Of a DNA stretch of 55,017 bases, positions 1 to 9,656 are shown in pieces. How positions within the stretch are numbered: position 1 is the first letter of the stretch; each line of letters opens with the position of its first letter. The notes under the pieces were generated by a model. The model worked only from the letters and a program-made list of their open reading frames with translations. It had not been told where the DNA came from and did no database searches. Source of the DNA: Betaproteobacteria bacterium (GTDB lineage Bacteria > Pseudomonadota > Gammaproteobacteria > Burkholderiales > Ferrovaceae); assembly GCA_018971415.1 (NCBI GenBank), contig JAGXAW010000008.1, positions 1 through 55,017 on the forward strand, read 5' to 3'. The translations under genes and the position numbers were made by a program.

Positions 1-435
1 CAAATGATTGGAGCAGGATTTGCCGTGTTAGGCATGATCGCCTCAGGGGTTATCGCTGATCATTTTGGTCGTCGTCATACCTTGGCTGGGGTGGCTGTGT
101 TAATCGGCGTATTCAGCGTCACTACGCCATTGTTAATTGGCAGCGGACAGTGGGGACAAAACTTGTATATTTTTGTTGGTTTTATCTTGGTTGGTTTATC
201 TTACGGACAGGCCTCCGGTGCTACTGCCAGTAACTTCCCTTCAGTGTACCGTTACATGGGAGCGGCCTTAAGTGCGGACTTATCCTGGTTGTTAGGAGCT
301 GCTTTTGCACCGCTTATTGTATTGTGGTTAACCACGCACTATGGCTTGGCCTTTGTAGGCCTGTATTTACTCTCTGGAGTTGTAACCACACTATTAGCCT
401 TGGTTCTCAATCACAGGTTAGAGAAGCAGGATTGA
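1..435 (+). CDS. MFS transporter, C-terminal part (cut by window edge)
   Basis: This is the C-terminal part of a major facilitator superfamily permease; the reading frame is open from the first base, so the N-terminus lies outside the window. The visible 144 residues hold about four hydrophobic segments. Near the start is the MFS loop motif GVIADHFGRR, a variant of GxxxDRxGRR. The run SGATASNFPSVYRYMGAALS resembles the metabolite:H+ symporter subgroup (ShiA/ProP-like), which takes up small organic acids or osmolytes, but the substrate cannot be told from this part. The protein should sit in the inner membrane. It is the last gene before a likely terminator and is separate from recA. Confidence 0.8.
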   Translation, partial: QMIGAGFAVLGMIASGVIADHFGRRHTLAGVAVLIGVFSVTTPLLIGSGQWGQNLYIFVGFILVGLSYGQASGATASNFPSVYRYMGAALSADLSWLLGAAFAPLIVLWLTTHYGLAFVGLYLLSGVVTTLLALVLNHRLEKQD

Positions 436-441
436 TGATCC

Positions 442-484
442 AACCCCTCTCTTAATTATTGAAAGTAACAAGAGAGGGGGTATT
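442..484 (+). terminator. Likely terminator after the MFS gene
   Basis: An inverted repeat, ACCCCTCTCTT (443-453) and AAGAGAGGGGGT (470-481), flanks an AT-rich loop. It begins seven bases after the MFS stop codon. The T-run behind it is weak (TATTTA), so termination may be partial. Confidence 0.55.
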
Positions 485-571
485 TAGCAGTAAAAAATGC
501 TTTTTTCCCCATAAAAATAGACCGTAATTCGGTATATTTTGTCAGAATAATGCCCTTAGCTCACTTAAGTA

Positions 572-605
572 TTGCAAAAGCACGATAACTGGATATAATT
601 ACAGT
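572..605 (+). promoter_or_regulatory. recA promoter with LexA (SOS) box
   Basis: TTGCAA (572-577) and TATAAT (594-599) form a sigma70 promoter with a 16-base spacer. CTG (589-591), ten bases, then CAG (602-604) is a LexA box, and it covers the -10 element. Bound LexA would block RNA polymerase directly. The leader to the recA ATG is about 95 bases. Confidence 0.8.
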
Positions 606-700
606 ACTTGGTCGGCTAGGGCTAAGTCCGTCACTGTCACTCAATGCGTTGGTGTATGTGGCGCCTTTAATATAAAGAATATTTTCAGGATAAGAAGATT

Positions 701-1726
701 ATGGACGATAACAAAAGCAAAGCCCTGTCGGCGGCTCTCTCGCAAATTGAAAAGCAATTTGGTAAAGGGGCAGTCATGCGCCTTGGTGAGACCGAAATTG
801 AGCGTGATTTTGATGTGGTTTCAACAGGTTCTTTAGGACTAGACTTAGCGCTAGGTGTTGGGGGTTTGCCACGCGGACGGATTGTAGAGATTTATGGTCC
901 AGAGTCCTCAGGAAAAACCACCCTAACATTACAAGTGATTGCAGAAATGCAAAAAAAGGGCGGGGTAGCTGCTTTTATTGATGCTGAGCACGCCTTGGAT
1001 CCCGTTTATGCGCAAAAATTAGGTGTTAATGTCAGTGATCTATTGATTTCTCAGCCAGATACTGGCGAACAAGCCCTTGAAATAGCCGATATGTTGGTAC
1101 GTTCAGGCTCAGTGGACATTGTTGTGGTTGACTCTGTGGCGGCGTTAACTCCCCGTGCAGAAATTGAAGGTGAGATGGGTGACTCCCATGTGGGGCTTCA
1201 TGCCAGGTTAATGTCTCAAGCACTGAGAAAACTCACGGGTAATATTAAACGTTCAAACTGCCTGGTCATATTTATTAACCAAATCAGGTTAAAAATTGGT
1301 GTTATGTTTGGTAACCCAGAAACCACAACCGGTGGTAATGCGCTTAAATTCTATGCTTCAGTTCGTCTTGATATTCGTAGAATTGGTTCTATTAAACGAG
1401 GGGATGAAGTAGTCGGTAGTGAAACTCGAGTGAAGGTGGTAAAGAATAAAGTGTCTCCACCCTTTAAAGTCGCCGATTTTGACATTATGTATGGTGAGGG
1501 AATTTCTCGTGAAGGGGAGATTATCGAGCTTGGTGTACTGGGTAAAATCGTTGAAAAAGCTGGAGCGTGGTATTCCTACCAAGGCGAGAAAATTGGTCAA
1601 GGAAAAGACAATGCTCGTGAGTATCTTAAAGAGCATCCGGAAATCGCCAATGAGATCGAAAACAAGATTCGTGAATCTAACGGTGTTAAGTTGGCTGTGG
1701 CCATGCCCACTGGAGATGAAGAATAA
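701..1726 (+). CDS. recA: Recombinase RecA
   Basis: RecA forms filaments on single-stranded DNA, drives strand exchange in homologous recombination, and triggers LexA self-cleavage in the SOS response. The 341 residues match the usual length. Visible motifs are the P-loop [10 protein letters not shown] (about residues 67-76), the Walker B stretch [10 protein letters not shown] (about 140-149), loop L1 [10 protein letters not shown], and loop L2 [18 protein letters not shown]. The acidic C-terminus (PTGDEE) is typical. No intein is present. An SOS box sits on its promoter, and recX follows with almost no gap, the standard pairing. Confidence 0.98.
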   Translation: MDDNKSKALSAALSQIEKQFGKGAVMRLGETEIERDFDVVSTGSLGLDLALGVGGLPRGRIVEIYGPESSGKTTLTLQVIAEMQKKGGVAAFIDAEHALDPVYAQKLGVNVSDLLISQPDTGEQALEIADMLVRSGSVDIVVVDSVAALTPRAEIEGEMGDSHVGLHARLMSQALRKLTGNIKRSNCLVIFINQIRLKIGVMFGNPETTTGGNALKFYASVRLDIRRIGSIKRGDEVVGSETRVKVVKNKVSPPFKVADFDIMYGEGISREGEIIELGVLGKIVEKAGAWYSYQGEKIGQGKDNAREYLKEHPEIANEIENKIRESNGVKLAVAMPTGDEE

Positions 1727-1731
1727 GCACT

Positions 1732-2169
1732 GTGGCTGATATTTCTTTAAGACAAAAAGCACTACAATATTTAGCACGCCGGGAGCATTCTCGGCGTGAA
1801 CTTTTTAAAAAACTCCTTCCTTTGGCTGTATCAGAAGATGAAGTGAACATGACCTTAGATGAGCTTGAGAAAGAGGGCTTACAATCAGATTTGAGAACTG
1901 CTCAAGCTCTTGTTAGAGCAAGACAGGCCAAGCATGGATCACTTCGTATCAGACAGGATTTACAACAATACGGTATCCCAGATAGCATCATTCAAGAGAT
2001 TTTGGTTGATGTGAAAGAAGACGAGCTCACCCAGGCAAAAGCGGTGTGGGCTAAGCGTTTTAAGGAGTTACCCGTGAATGCTGAAGAGCGGGGAAAGCAG
2101 GGTAGGTACTTACAAAATAGAGGCTTTAGTATGGCCACTATTCAATCTTTGTTTCGTGGAGATGAGTAA
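1732..2169 (+). CDS. recX: Regulatory protein RecX
   Basis: RecX binds RecA filaments and limits their growth, so it acts as a brake on RecA. The 145-residue protein starts at a GTG five bases after recA stops. It is helical throughout, with the repeated three-helix RecX pattern: an N-terminal ALQYLARREHSRRELFKKL, a central DELEKEGLQSD, and RIRQDLQQYGI near the middle. Because it lies so close to recA and has no promoter of its own, it is probably made by read-through of the LexA-controlled recA transcript. Confidence 0.93.
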   Translation: MADISLRQKALQYLARREHSRRELFKKLLPLAVSEDEVNMTLDELEKEGLQSDLRTAQALVRARQAKHGSLRIRQDLQQYGIPDSIIQEILVDVKEDELTQAKAVWAKRFKELPVNAEERGKQGRYLQNRGFSMATIQSLFRGDE

Positions 2170-2259
2170 TCTCACTTAAAAAGATTCTTTCTCTTTGATT
2201 TACTTGGTTTTTGGTAGAATATTGAATTACTTTTATTTTACTAAGACCAGATAACCACC

Positions 2260-4851
2260 ATGAAATCCGCAGAGATTCGAGACCGTTTTTTGAAATTCTT
2301 TGAACGTCACGGCCATACCATTGTGCCCTCAAGCCCTTTGGTGCCCGCTAACGATCCGACTTTACTCTTTACCAATTCGGGTATGGTTCAGTTTAAAGAT
2401 GTTTTTTTGGGTGTGGATAAACGTGCTTACACTCGGGCCACTAGCAGTCAGCGCAGTGTACGTGCAGGCGGTAAACACAATGATCTGGAAAATGTTGGGT
2501 ATACGGCACGTCACCATACTTTCTTTGAGATGCTTGGTAATTTTAGTTTTGGTGATTACTTTAAGCGTGATGCGATTCACTTTGCTTGGCAGTTTTTAAC
2601 GGAAGAGTTGAAACTGCCTAAAGAGAAATTATGGGTGACGGTTTATCACGATGATGAGGAAGCAGCAAATATTTGGCTGAATGAAATCGGTATTCCTGAA
2701 GCGCGTTTCACAAGAATTAGTACCTCTGACAACTTCTGGCAGATGGGTGACACCGGTCCCTGTGGTCCTTGTAGTGAAATTTTTTATGACCACGGACCTG
2801 ATGTAGCAGGCGGTCCTCCTGGAACACCAGAGGCTGATGGCGATCGCTACATAGAAATTTGGAACTTGGTTTTCATGCAATTTAACCGTGATGAGAAAGG
2901 GGTGTTGCATCCTCTGCCCAAACCATCGGTGGACACAGGCATGGGGCTTGAGAGAATTTCAGCAATTATGCAGCACGTGCACAGTAATTATGAAATTGAT
3001 CTGTTCCAGGAATTAATTAAAGCCGCTGCCCGTGAAACCCACACCTCTGATTTAACTCATAACTCACTTAAGGTTATTGCCGATCATATTCGCGCTTGCT
3101 CTTTTCTCATTGTTGACGGTGTGATTCCCAGTAATGAGGGGCGAGGTTATGTGTTGCGTCGTATTATTCGGCGTGCCATTCGTCATGGCTATAAATTAGG
3201 ACAAAAGCAACCCTTCTTTCATTCTTTGGTCAAGGATTTAAGTCGTCTGATGGGGGAAGCTTATCCTGAACTTCAGACGAAACAAGAGCAGGTGAGTGCA
3301 GTGTTGTTGCAAGAGGAAGAGCGCTTTGCTGAAACACTTGAAAACGGCATGGCTGTGCTTGAGGAAGCCCTTCATCAAGAGGATAAGATGCTCAATGGTG
3401 AAACCGTATTTAAGTTATATGATACCTATGGGTTCCCCATGGATTTGACTGCAGACATCGCCCGTGAGAGGGGTATTTCCTTAGATATCGCGGGTTTTGA
3501 GCAGGCCATGGAAGCGCAGCGAGAGCGCGCTAGAGCCGCCTCAAAATTCACCTCTCAGCATCAGATTGATTACGCCGGTTCCGGTACGGATTTTGTGGGT
3601 TATGATGATCTTCATTGTGAGGCAGAAATTGTTGCCCTCTATCATGAAGGATCTGCTGTAAAAGAGTTACACCATGGGCAGCAAGGTTTGGTGGTGCTCA
3701 ATCAAACCCCATTTTATGCAGAATCAGGGGGGCAAGTGGGTGATCAAGGACAACTGATCAGCTCCCATGGAACCTTCAATGTAACTGACACACGTAAAAT
3801 TCAAGCACAAGTGTTTGGCCACGTTGGCCATGTACTTACCGGCAAAATACAGGTGGGCGATAAGTTACGCGCTGAGGTCAATGTCTCATTACGCCGTGCG
3901 GCTCAGTGGAATCACTCAGCCACGCACTTACTGCATGCCGCACTCAGACAGGTATTGGGTGAACATGTTCATCAACGCGGTTCCTTAGTGGATCCTTATA
4001 AAACACGTTTTGATTTCTCTCACGATAAGCCAGTGACGCAAGCACAAAAACGCCATATTGAAGAATTGGTTAACCAGCAGATAAGAGATAATCATTCTGT
4101 GGCAGTGTGCATTATGTCTTACGACAATGCGATCAAACAGGGTGCCATGGCGTTGTTTGATGAAAAATACGGTGACGAAGTGAGAGTGGTCGGTATGGGT
4201 GAATTCTCAACGGAGTTATGCGGTGGAACGCATGTGGAGAGAACGGGGGATATTGGCTTATTTAGAATTGTCAGTGAATCGGGAGTAGCCTCTGGCATAC
4301 GTCGAATTGAAGCGGTGACAGGACAGTTAGCTCTTAATTATACCCATCAAGAGCAAGACCAATTAATTGAAGCCGCCTTAAAGCTAAAAGCCCCACCACA
4401 GGAGTTGGTACAAAAGCTCACGCAAACCCTCGATAATGTAAAACTGCTTGAGCGTGAACTAGAGAAGCTTAAAGCAAAGCTTGCACAATCTGAAGGTGTT
4501 GAGTTGGTTCAGCAGGCTAAAACAATTAAAGATATTAAGGTGCTCAGCGCTGAAATACCTGATGCAGACAGTAAGACCTTAAGAGACACCCTGGATGTAC
4601 TGAAAGCCAATTTGTCTTCAGCGGTTATTGTGCTGGGTGCTAAGGAGCAGGGAAAAGTGTCTTTAATCGCTGGGGTGAGTGCTGATTTGGTGAGTCGAGT
4701 AAAAGCTGGGGAATTGGTCAATTTTGTGGCCCAGCTTGTGGGCGGCAAAGGCGGAGGAAGAGCGGATATGGCTCAAGCGGGCGGTACCCAGCCTGAGCAC
4801 TTAAAGCGAGCGTTAGAATCCGTTTATGCTTGGTGTGAAGATAAACTTTAG
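2260..4851 (+). CDS. alaS: Alanyl-tRNA synthetase
   Basis: AlaS charges tRNA-Ala with alanine and clears mischarged Ser and Gly. The 863 residues give the full bacterial architecture: class II catalytic core from residue 1 ([25 protein letters not shown]), tRNA-binding region, editing domain with the zinc ligands HSATHLLH (about residues 552-559) and [13 protein letters not shown] (about 653-665), then a coiled coil (about 705-750) and the C-Ala domain ending in [15 protein letters not shown]. The order recA-recX-alaS is common in beta- and gammaproteobacteria. Its stop overlaps the 3' end of the convergent next gene by four bases. Confidence 0.98.
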   Translation: MKSAEIRDRFLKFFERHGHTIVPSSPLVPANDPTLLFTNSGMVQFKDVFLGVDKRAYTRATSSQRSVRAGGKHNDLENVGYTARHHTFFEMLGNFSFGDYFKRDAIHFAWQFLTEELKLPKEKLWVTVYHDDEEAANIWLNEIGIPEARFTRISTSDNFWQMGDTGPCGPCSEIFYDHGPDVAGGPPGTPEADGDRYIEIWNLVFMQFNRDEKGVLHPLPKPSVDTGMGLERISAIMQHVHSNYEIDLFQELIKAAARETHTSDLTHNSLKVIADHIRACSFLIVDGVIPSNEGRGYVLRRIIRRAIRHGYKLGQKQPFFHSLVKDLSRLMGEAYPELQTKQEQVSAVLLQEEERFAETLENGMAVLEEALHQEDKMLNGETVFKLYDTYGFPMDLTADIARERGISLDIAGFEQAMEAQRERARAASKFTSQHQIDYAGSGTDFVGYDDLHCEAEIVALYHEGSAVKELHHGQQGLVVLNQTPFYAESGGQVGDQGQLISSHGTFNVTDTRKIQAQVFGHVGHVLTGKIQVGDKLRAEVNVSLRRAAQWNHSATHLLHAALRQVLGEHVHQRGSLVDPYKTRFDFSHDKPVTQAQKRHIEELVNQQIRDNHSVAVCIMSYDNAIKQGAMALFDEKYGDEVRVVGMGEFSTELCGGTHVERTGDIGLFRIVSESGVASGIRRIEAVTGQLALNYTHQEQDQLIEAALKLKAPPQELVQKLTQTLDNVKLLERELEKLKAKLAQSEGVELVQQAKTIKDIKVLSAEIPDADSKTLRDTLDVLKANLSSAVIVLGAKEQGKVSLIAGVSADLVSRVKAGELVNFVAQLVGGKGGGRADMAQAGGTQPEHLKRALESVYAWCEDKL

Positions 4852-5450
4852 GTGTTAAATTCACTTAGGGGCAGTCGTATAAAGTCTGCCTCTAAGCCTT
4901 CAAGTTCTTTGGCGGTTGTTTTTACTGATAATCCTGCCATTAAATCCGCTTCGTGCATCAGCTCTATCCATCTTTGTAGTGTACTAAGTAATGGAGCGTC
5001 AATATCCCCTTCAACTTCGATACAGATACCCATCCAGTGGCATCCACCAATGGTGGCAATGACTGTCTCCATATCCATCTCTGAGGGAAGTTGCTGAGGA
5101 TTAACTAAAGCACAAATAGGATACAAATCGGTTAAATGACGGGTTTCATTTAATACATGAATAAGATTCCCTGGTGGGCGAATAGGTAACAGCATGATAT
5201 CCACCGCCGCAGCAGAAAGGGTTTCTATGGCATCGATCCAGCGTTGACTCTCAAGAGGCATCTCGCCACAAAAAGCCCCCACTGGGCAGACATCTTCAAA
5301 GGCCTTTGTGATCAATCGCAATTCATTTAAAGGCATGATGGATTCTGTGTGAGTGGGATGAACAGCCTCAATTAATTGTGCGCCTTTCTCTCGCGCGAGT
5401 TTGGCGTCATCAAGATGATGAACGCGAATCATGAAAGTACTTTGTGACAT
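4848..5450 (-). CDS. TIM-barrel protein resembling MfnB (DUF556), active-site lysines absent
   Basis: The function is uncertain. By eye, and from memory of the archaeal enzyme, the 200 residues follow the layout of (5-formylfuran-3-yl)methyl phosphate synthase (MfnB), which makes the furan part of methanofuran. The shared blocks are an N-terminal strand followed by [12 protein letters not shown], a middle VGAFCGEMP, and a C-terminal [24 protein letters not shown]. The lysines expected near these blocks are not seen: IDVKNP in MfnB corresponds to IEAVHP here. It may be a repurposed or non-catalytic relative, or another TIM barrel. It lies just upstream of DUF465 and panC on the same strand but need not share their function. 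Confidence 0.4.
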   Translation of the reverse strand: MSQSTFMIRVHHLDDAKLAREKGAQLIEAVHPTHTESIMPLNELRLITKAFEDVCPVGAFCGEMPLESQRWIDAIETLSAAAVDIMLLPIRPPGNLIHVLNETRHLTDLYPICALVNPQQLPSEMDMETVIATIGGCHWMGICIEVEGDIDAPLLSTLQRWIELMHEADLMAGLSVKTTAKELEGLEADFIRLPLSEFNT

Positions 5451-5462
5451 AATCGTTAACCC

Positions 5463-5651
5463 TTAAGCTGGAATATCAGGAGTTTGAGAGCGTTCTAACT
5501 GTTCAATTTGATCTTTGAGTTTTAATTTAATTTTTTTTAAACGGCGTATTTCAAACTCATGGTTATCCTGTTGGCGGATGAGTGCTTGGATTTGCAAGTC
5601 TAGTTGTTTATGCTGATCTTTGAGTGTCGTTATATAGTCTTCAATCAGCAT
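5463..5651 (-). CDS. DUF465 (YdcH-like) small coiled-coil protein
   Basis: A 62-residue, highly charged, helical protein. The stretches HKQLDLQIQAL and FEIRRLKKIKLKLKDQIEQLE match DUF465, a family of small cytoplasmic proteins of unknown function that are common in proteobacteria. Two short heptad-like helices suggest a helical hairpin. It sits 11 bases downstream of panC on the same strand and 12 bases upstream of the TIM-barrel gene, so the three are probably co-transcribed. No enzymatic residues are visible. Confidence 0.8.
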   Translation of the reverse strand: MLIEDYITTLKDQHKQLDLQIQALIRQQDNHEFEIRRLKKIKLKLKDQIEQLERSQTPDIPA

Positions 5652-5662
5652 AGATTAACTCC

Positions 5663-6496
5663 TTAACTTAACTCAATTTCTAGATTATCAATAAGTCGGG
5701 TTTTACCCAGTTTGGAGGCTCCCAACACCACCAACCGGGTATCCTTAGCAGTGGCTTCGCGCAAATGGTCTTGGGCACGAATCGCGATATAATCTGTCTG
5801 CCAACCACGTGAATTGAGAAATACTGTAGCCATTTTCTCTAAATGGGCATAATCTCTGTTTCCACTTAAGATGGCATTTTTAATGGTGGAGAGTTGCTGA
5901 TACAGTTGTATTGCTTCCTCTCTCTCGCTCGCGGTGAGATAACCATTTCTCGAGCTTAAAGCTAAACCATCGTTGGCCCTTACTGTTTCAGCCGATACAA
6001 TTTCAATGGGAAGCGCTAACTGAGCCACCATGTCTTTTAAAACCAAATATTGTTGATAGTCTTTTTTACCAAAAATGGCTATTTGTGGTTGCACCATATT
6101 AAACAGTTTTAATACCACAGTTGCCACCCCACGAAAATGGCCAGGACGAAACGCTCCTTCCAATATATGTTGTAATTCAGAGGGGTCAACTGTGTATTCT
6201 TGAACAGTAGGATAGATTTCTTGCTCATTGGGTGCAAACACCACATCGCATCCTGCATCCAGTAAATATTGGCAGTCTGACTCTAAAGTTCGAGGGTAGC
6301 GATTAAAATCCTCGCTTGGACCAAACTGCAAACGATTAACAAAAATACTGGTTACCAAACACGCAGTGCGTGGCTTCACTTCTTTGATCAGTTGAATATG
6401 TCCTGCATGAAGGTTACCCATGGTAGGAACCAGAGCAACACTCTTCTCATAACTTAATCGTTTACGTAATTCACTGACAGTGGTAATAACATCCAT
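5663..6496 (-). CDS. panC: Pantothenate synthetase
   Basis: PanC joins pantoate and beta-alanine with ATP to give pantothenate, the precursor of CoA. The 277-residue length is typical. Visible motifs are the nucleotide-binding VPTMGNLHAGHIQLI (HxGH type, about residues 24-38), FVNRLQFGPSEDFNRYPR, the substrate region FRPGHFRGVATVV (about 137-149), FGKKDYQQYLVLK, and ALSSRNGYL. It is the last recognisable biosynthetic gene of the folK/pcnB/hda cluster. CoaBC, which acts later on the same path, is encoded 20 kb away in this window. panB is not next to it. Confidence 0.96.
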   Translation of the reverse strand: MDVITTVSELRKRLSYEKSVALVPTMGNLHAGHIQLIKEVKPRTACLVTSIFVNRLQFGPSEDFNRYPRTLESDCQYLLDAGCDVVFAPNEQEIYPTVQEYTVDPSELQHILEGAFRPGHFRGVATVVLKLFNMVQPQIAIFGKKDYQQYLVLKDMVAQLALPIEIVSAETVRANDGLALSSRNGYLTASEREEAIQLYQQLSTIKNAILSGNRDYAHLEKMATVFLNSRGWQTDYIAIRAQDHLREATAKDTRLVVLGASKLGKTRLIDNLEIELS

Positions 6497-6538
6497 GGTT
6501 TATTTATTCAATTAAATGACTAATATTGTCTCACGCCT

Positions 6539-7183
6539 TTAGGCACGATTAAAGAATTCCCGACGACTTCGTATTTGTTGTATGCGGGATAACAACAGTT
6601 GATAGTCCTCTGGGTCATCAGCAAAGTTAAGATTATCACTGTTAACAATTAACAATGGCGAAGCATCATAGTCGTGAAAAAATTGAGTATAACTCTCAGC
6701 GATAGTACGCAGGTATTTCTCCGAAATGGGTTTTTCCACAAACCAACCGCGACGGTCAAGTCGCTCAATGAGAACATCAGCGGAAGCTTGCAGATAAATT
6801 ACCAAATCGGGGGTTGGCGTTGTCGGTCTTAAATGCTGATACATATGCTGATAGAGCTCGAACTCGTCATTGGCAAGATTAAGCTTGGCAAAGAGAAGGT
6901 CTTTATCCAATAAAAAATCTGAAATAGTGGGGGATTCAAATAAATCCCGTTGTTTTAAAGAGGAAGCCTGTAAAGTGCGTTGAAACAAAAAGAACATTTG
7001 TGTGACAAATGCATAACGATCAGGTTGACGGTAGAAGCGTTCTAAAAAAGGATTGGCTTCCGCATCCTCAAGCATGATCTCAGCATTGAATGTGGTCGCG
7101 AGGAGTTTGGTGAGTGTGGTTTTGCCAACAGCGATGGGTCCTTCTACTGCGATATAACGATAACGCTCGACGATTGTGTTCAT
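6539..7183 (-). CDS. Deoxynucleoside kinase (deoxyadenosine/deoxyguanosine kinase type)
   Basis: This kinase phosphorylates deoxynucleosides for dNTP salvage. The 214 residues begin with the P-loop VEGPIAVGKTTL (about 14-25). A FLFQRTLQ helix (about 64-71) follows, then the LERLDRRGW-type lid segment RLDRRGWFVEKPIS (about 142-155). This pattern matches the dCK/dGK family. Its start overlaps folK by four bases, so translation is coupled. The folK-dNK-pan order is seen in several betaproteobacteria. Which base it prefers cannot be told from sequence. Confidence 0.88.
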   Translation of the reverse strand: MNTIVERYRYIAVEGPIAVGKTTLTKLLATTFNAEIMLEDAEANPFLERFYRQPDRYAFVTQMFFLFQRTLQASSLKQRDLFESPTISDFLLDKDLLFAKLNLANDEFELYQHMYQHLRPTTPTPDLVIYLQASADVLIERLDRRGWFVEKPISEKYLRTIAESYTQFFHDYDASPLLIVNSDNLNFADDPEDYQLLLSRIQQIRSRREFFNRA

Positions 7184-7671
7184 CCATGGACCCCGTTGAT
7201 TTTAACCATACCATCACCTTGACATTGTAATGCAAGATCATTCACTTTACCGAGACCTGGCAATTCAAAATCCCCTGCAATATCGTTAAAAGGAATAAGT
7301 ACAAAAGCTCGGTTGTGCATACGTGGATGGGGAATGGTCAGTTCATCATCCTGGTAACGTAGCTGATCAAAGGCCAGAATATCTAAATCAAGCGTTCTGG
7401 GTGCATTCTGGAAAGTTCTCACACGCCCATGTTGTTGCTCAATATGTTGTATCTCTTTGAGTAATTCTTTAGGACTGAGTGAAGTATCGATTTCCACCAC
7501 CGCATTAATAAAGTCAGGTTGGTTAAGGTAGCCCACTGGTTTGGTTAAATAAAAAGGAGAGGTATGGATTAACTTACAGTTTTTGGTATTGGCCAGAGCA
7601 TGAATGGCCTGTTTAAGTTGTTGCTCAGGCTCCTCAAGATTACTGCCTAATCCAATGAATACCTGACTCAT
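7180..7671 (-). CDS. folK: HPPK, 6-hydroxymethyl-7,8-dihydropterin pyrophosphokinase
   Basis: FolK transfers pyrophosphate from ATP to the pterin precursor of folate. The 163 residues carry FIGLGSNL at the N-terminus, the signature GRVRTFQNAPRTLDLDIL (about 86-104) with the catalytic Arg and metal-binding Asp residues, and TIPHPRMHNRAFVLIP (about 113-128), which includes the pterin-site residues. It overlaps pcnB and the kinase gene by four bases on each side, so the three form one translationally coupled unit. Folate matters elsewhere in this window through folC, fhs and glyA. Confidence 0.96.
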   Translation of the reverse strand: MSQVFIGLGSNLEEPEQQLKQAIHALANTKNCKLIHTSPFYLTKPVGYLNQPDFINAVVEIDTSLSPKELLKEIQHIEQQHGRVRTFQNAPRTLDLDILAFDQLRYQDDELTIPHPRMHNRAFVLIPFNDIAGDFELPGLGKVNDLALQCQGDGMVKINGVHG

Positions 7672-8978
7672 GCCTTTGATTTCCTGCGTTTTCGTGATTG
7701 CGGCTTATCAGTTTTAATCAACATGTCTTCTCGTTTTTCTGGGGAGGCTTGAAACTCTGTCCACCATTGACCCAAGGCGTTATCAATTTCTCCTGATTGG
7801 GCGCGCAATAACAGGAAATCATAGCCTGCACGAAAACGAGGATGCTGTAATAATTTAAAAGGACGTTGACCAGAGCGTTGCTCAAAGCGTGGTTGTAATC
7901 CCCAAATTTCTTTCATCGTTCCTTCAAAGCGTTTAGGGATCATCAGCACTTCATCTTGTTCAGTCAATACGTCATGCATTGCAGCAAACAAAGCGGGAAG
8001 ATTTTTTTCTCCTAAATGAAGATGATGCTGCCAACGCTCCTGTAATTTTGGCCAGAGCAAGGTTGCCATTAAAAAGCTGGGGGAGACCCCCATGTCCTCT
8101 TTAATGCGTAAGTCAGTGTTGGTTAATGCTTGCTTGATAAATATTGCGCCTTGTTCTTTATCAAGAGAGTTTTCTAAAGAGGGGATAAGGTAATTGCCAA
8201 GATGTAAGGCGCTCAGCTGTTCTAAACTTCTTAGTGCATGACCTGATAAAAGAATTTTGAGCAGCTCATCAAATAGACGCGACTCAGGAACATTTAACAA
8301 TAATTCGTTGAGCTCTTCAATGGGCGTTTTACAAGAGGCATCAAGAGTAAAATTTAACTTAGCGCAGAATCTTGCTGCTCTTAACATTCTCACAGGATCC
8401 TCACGATAGCGTTGGGTAGGATCCCCAATCATGGTGATATGTTTTTGTTTGAGATGTTTTACACCATTAAAATAATCTAACACTTCATTTTTTTGTGGAT
8501 CATAAAATAAAGCATTGATAGTAAAGTCTCGTCTCTCAGCATCTTCCTCAAGCGTTCCAAATACATTGTCTCGCGTTAAGCGTCCATGTTCATCTGTCTG
8601 TTGGTGCTGAGAATCAAGACTGGCTTTGGCCCTAAAAGTGGATACTTCAACAATTTCATGGCCACACTGTACATGAACTATTTGAAAGCGCCGACCAATG
8701 ATGCGTGAACGCCGAATGATTCTTTTTACTTGTTCGGGGGTTGCATTGGTGGCCACATCAAAGTCTTTAGGTGTTTGTTGGAGGAGTAAGTCACGCACGG
8801 CTCCCCCTACTATATAAGCTTGATGTCCTGCCTCTTGCAATTGTTTAATCACAGACAAAGCACACTGACTGATATGTGACTTATCAATGTGATGAGAAGA
8901 GGCACCGATAACAGTGGCTTTAACGGAAGAATGGCTTTTAGGACGTTTAAAAACTTTTTTTATTAATTTATTAATCAT
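7668..8978 (-). CDS. pcnB: Poly(A) polymerase I
   Basis: PcnB adds 3' adenosines to RNAs and so promotes their decay. The 436-residue protein has the nucleotidyltransferase core IVGGAVRDLLLQQTPKDFDVATNATP (about 56-81) with its paired Asp residues, then RIIGRRFQIVHV, ERRDFTINALFYDP and RYREDPVRMLRAARF. The C-terminus is strongly basic (KPQSRKRRKSKA), as in PcnB rather than CCA-adding enzymes; the tRNA in this window also has an encoded CCA. It is packed tightly between the HAD gene and folK. Confidence 0.93.
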   Translation of the reverse strand: MINKLIKKVFKRPKSHSSVKATVIGASSHHIDKSHISQCALSVIKQLQEAGHQAYIVGGAVRDLLLQQTPKDFDVATNATPEQVKRIIRRSRIIGRRFQIVHVQCGHEIVEVSTFRAKASLDSQHQQTDEHGRLTRDNVFGTLEEDAERRDFTINALFYDPQKNEVLDYFNGVKHLKQKHITMIGDPTQRYREDPVRMLRAARFCAKLNFTLDASCKTPIEELNELLLNVPESRLFDELLKILLSGHALRSLEQLSALHLGNYLIPSLENSLDKEQGAIFIKQALTNTDLRIKEDMGVSPSFLMATLLWPKLQERWQHHLHLGEKNLPALFAAMHDVLTEQDEVLMIPKRFEGTMKEIWGLQPRFEQRSGQRPFKLLQHPRFRAGYDFLLLRAQSGEIDNALGQWWTEFQASPEKREDMLIKTDKPQSRKRRKSKA

Positions 8979-8981
8979 AAT

Positions 8982-9656
8982 TTAGCGTAACGATATGACT
9001 TGCCATCCTCGATGTTGCGCGTGGGCTAGAAGCGTGTCATCAGGGTCCACCGCAATGGGACAGTTGACCCGTTCCAATAAGGGAAGATCATTTAAGGAGT
9101 CCGAATAAAAAACAGTTTCACCAAACTCATCCCAGTGACGGTTTAAGGAGGCAAGCCAGTTCATCACTTTGGTTATTTTTCCCGCTTGAAAACAAGGTAC
9201 ACCTGATACTTTACCTGAATACTCCCCGTTTTCTAATACGTCAGGTTCGGTTGCCACCAAATGATCAATGGTGAGTAGTCGTGCAATGGGTTTAGTGACG
9301 AAGCTATTGGTGGCGGTCACGATGGCCATTAAATGGGCTTGCTCTTTTTCTTTGGCGATTAAAGCTTTAGCCTTCTCGGTAATCAAGGGTTTGATGTGAG
9401 TGGCGAGAAATTCTTGATGCCACAGATCAAGTTGTTGGCGACTGTGGCGAGCCAAAGGACCTAATTGAAAGTCTAAAAAAACATCAATATCAAGGCGTCC
9501 AGCACGGTAATCTTCGTAAAAAGCAAGGTTTTTGGCTTCGTAGGTGGTGCGATCGTGAACCCCTTTACTGGCAAGAAACAGTCCCCACTCAAAATCACTG
9601 TCACCGCTCAGAAGGGTATTGTCTAAATCAAATAATACTAATCGTTTGTTACTCAT
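8982..9656 (-). CDS. HAD-IB phosphatase (SerB/CicA-like)
   Basis: This is a haloacid-dehalogenase-type phosphatase of the IB subgroup. The 224 residues show motif I FDLDNTLL (nucleophile Asp, about residue 10), a helical cap, motif II in IVTATN (about 112-117), Lys of motif III, and motif IV YSDSLNDLPLL (about 184-194). The family includes phosphoserine phosphatase and proteins often labelled histidinol phosphatase, but the substrate cannot be decided here. The gene overlaps hda by four bases and is three bases from pcnB, so it belongs to the same operon. Confidence 0.85.
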   Translation of the reverse strand: MSNKRLVLFDLDNTLLSGDSDFEWGLFLASKGVHDRTTYEAKNLAFYEDYRAGRLDIDVFLDFQLGPLARHSRQQLDLWHQEFLATHIKPLITEKAKALIAKEKEQAHLMAIVTATNSFVTKPIARLLTIDHLVATEPDVLENGEYSGKVSGVPCFQAGKITKVMNWLASLNRHWDEFGETVFYSDSLNDLPLLERVNCPIAVDPDDTLLAHAQHRGWQVISLR

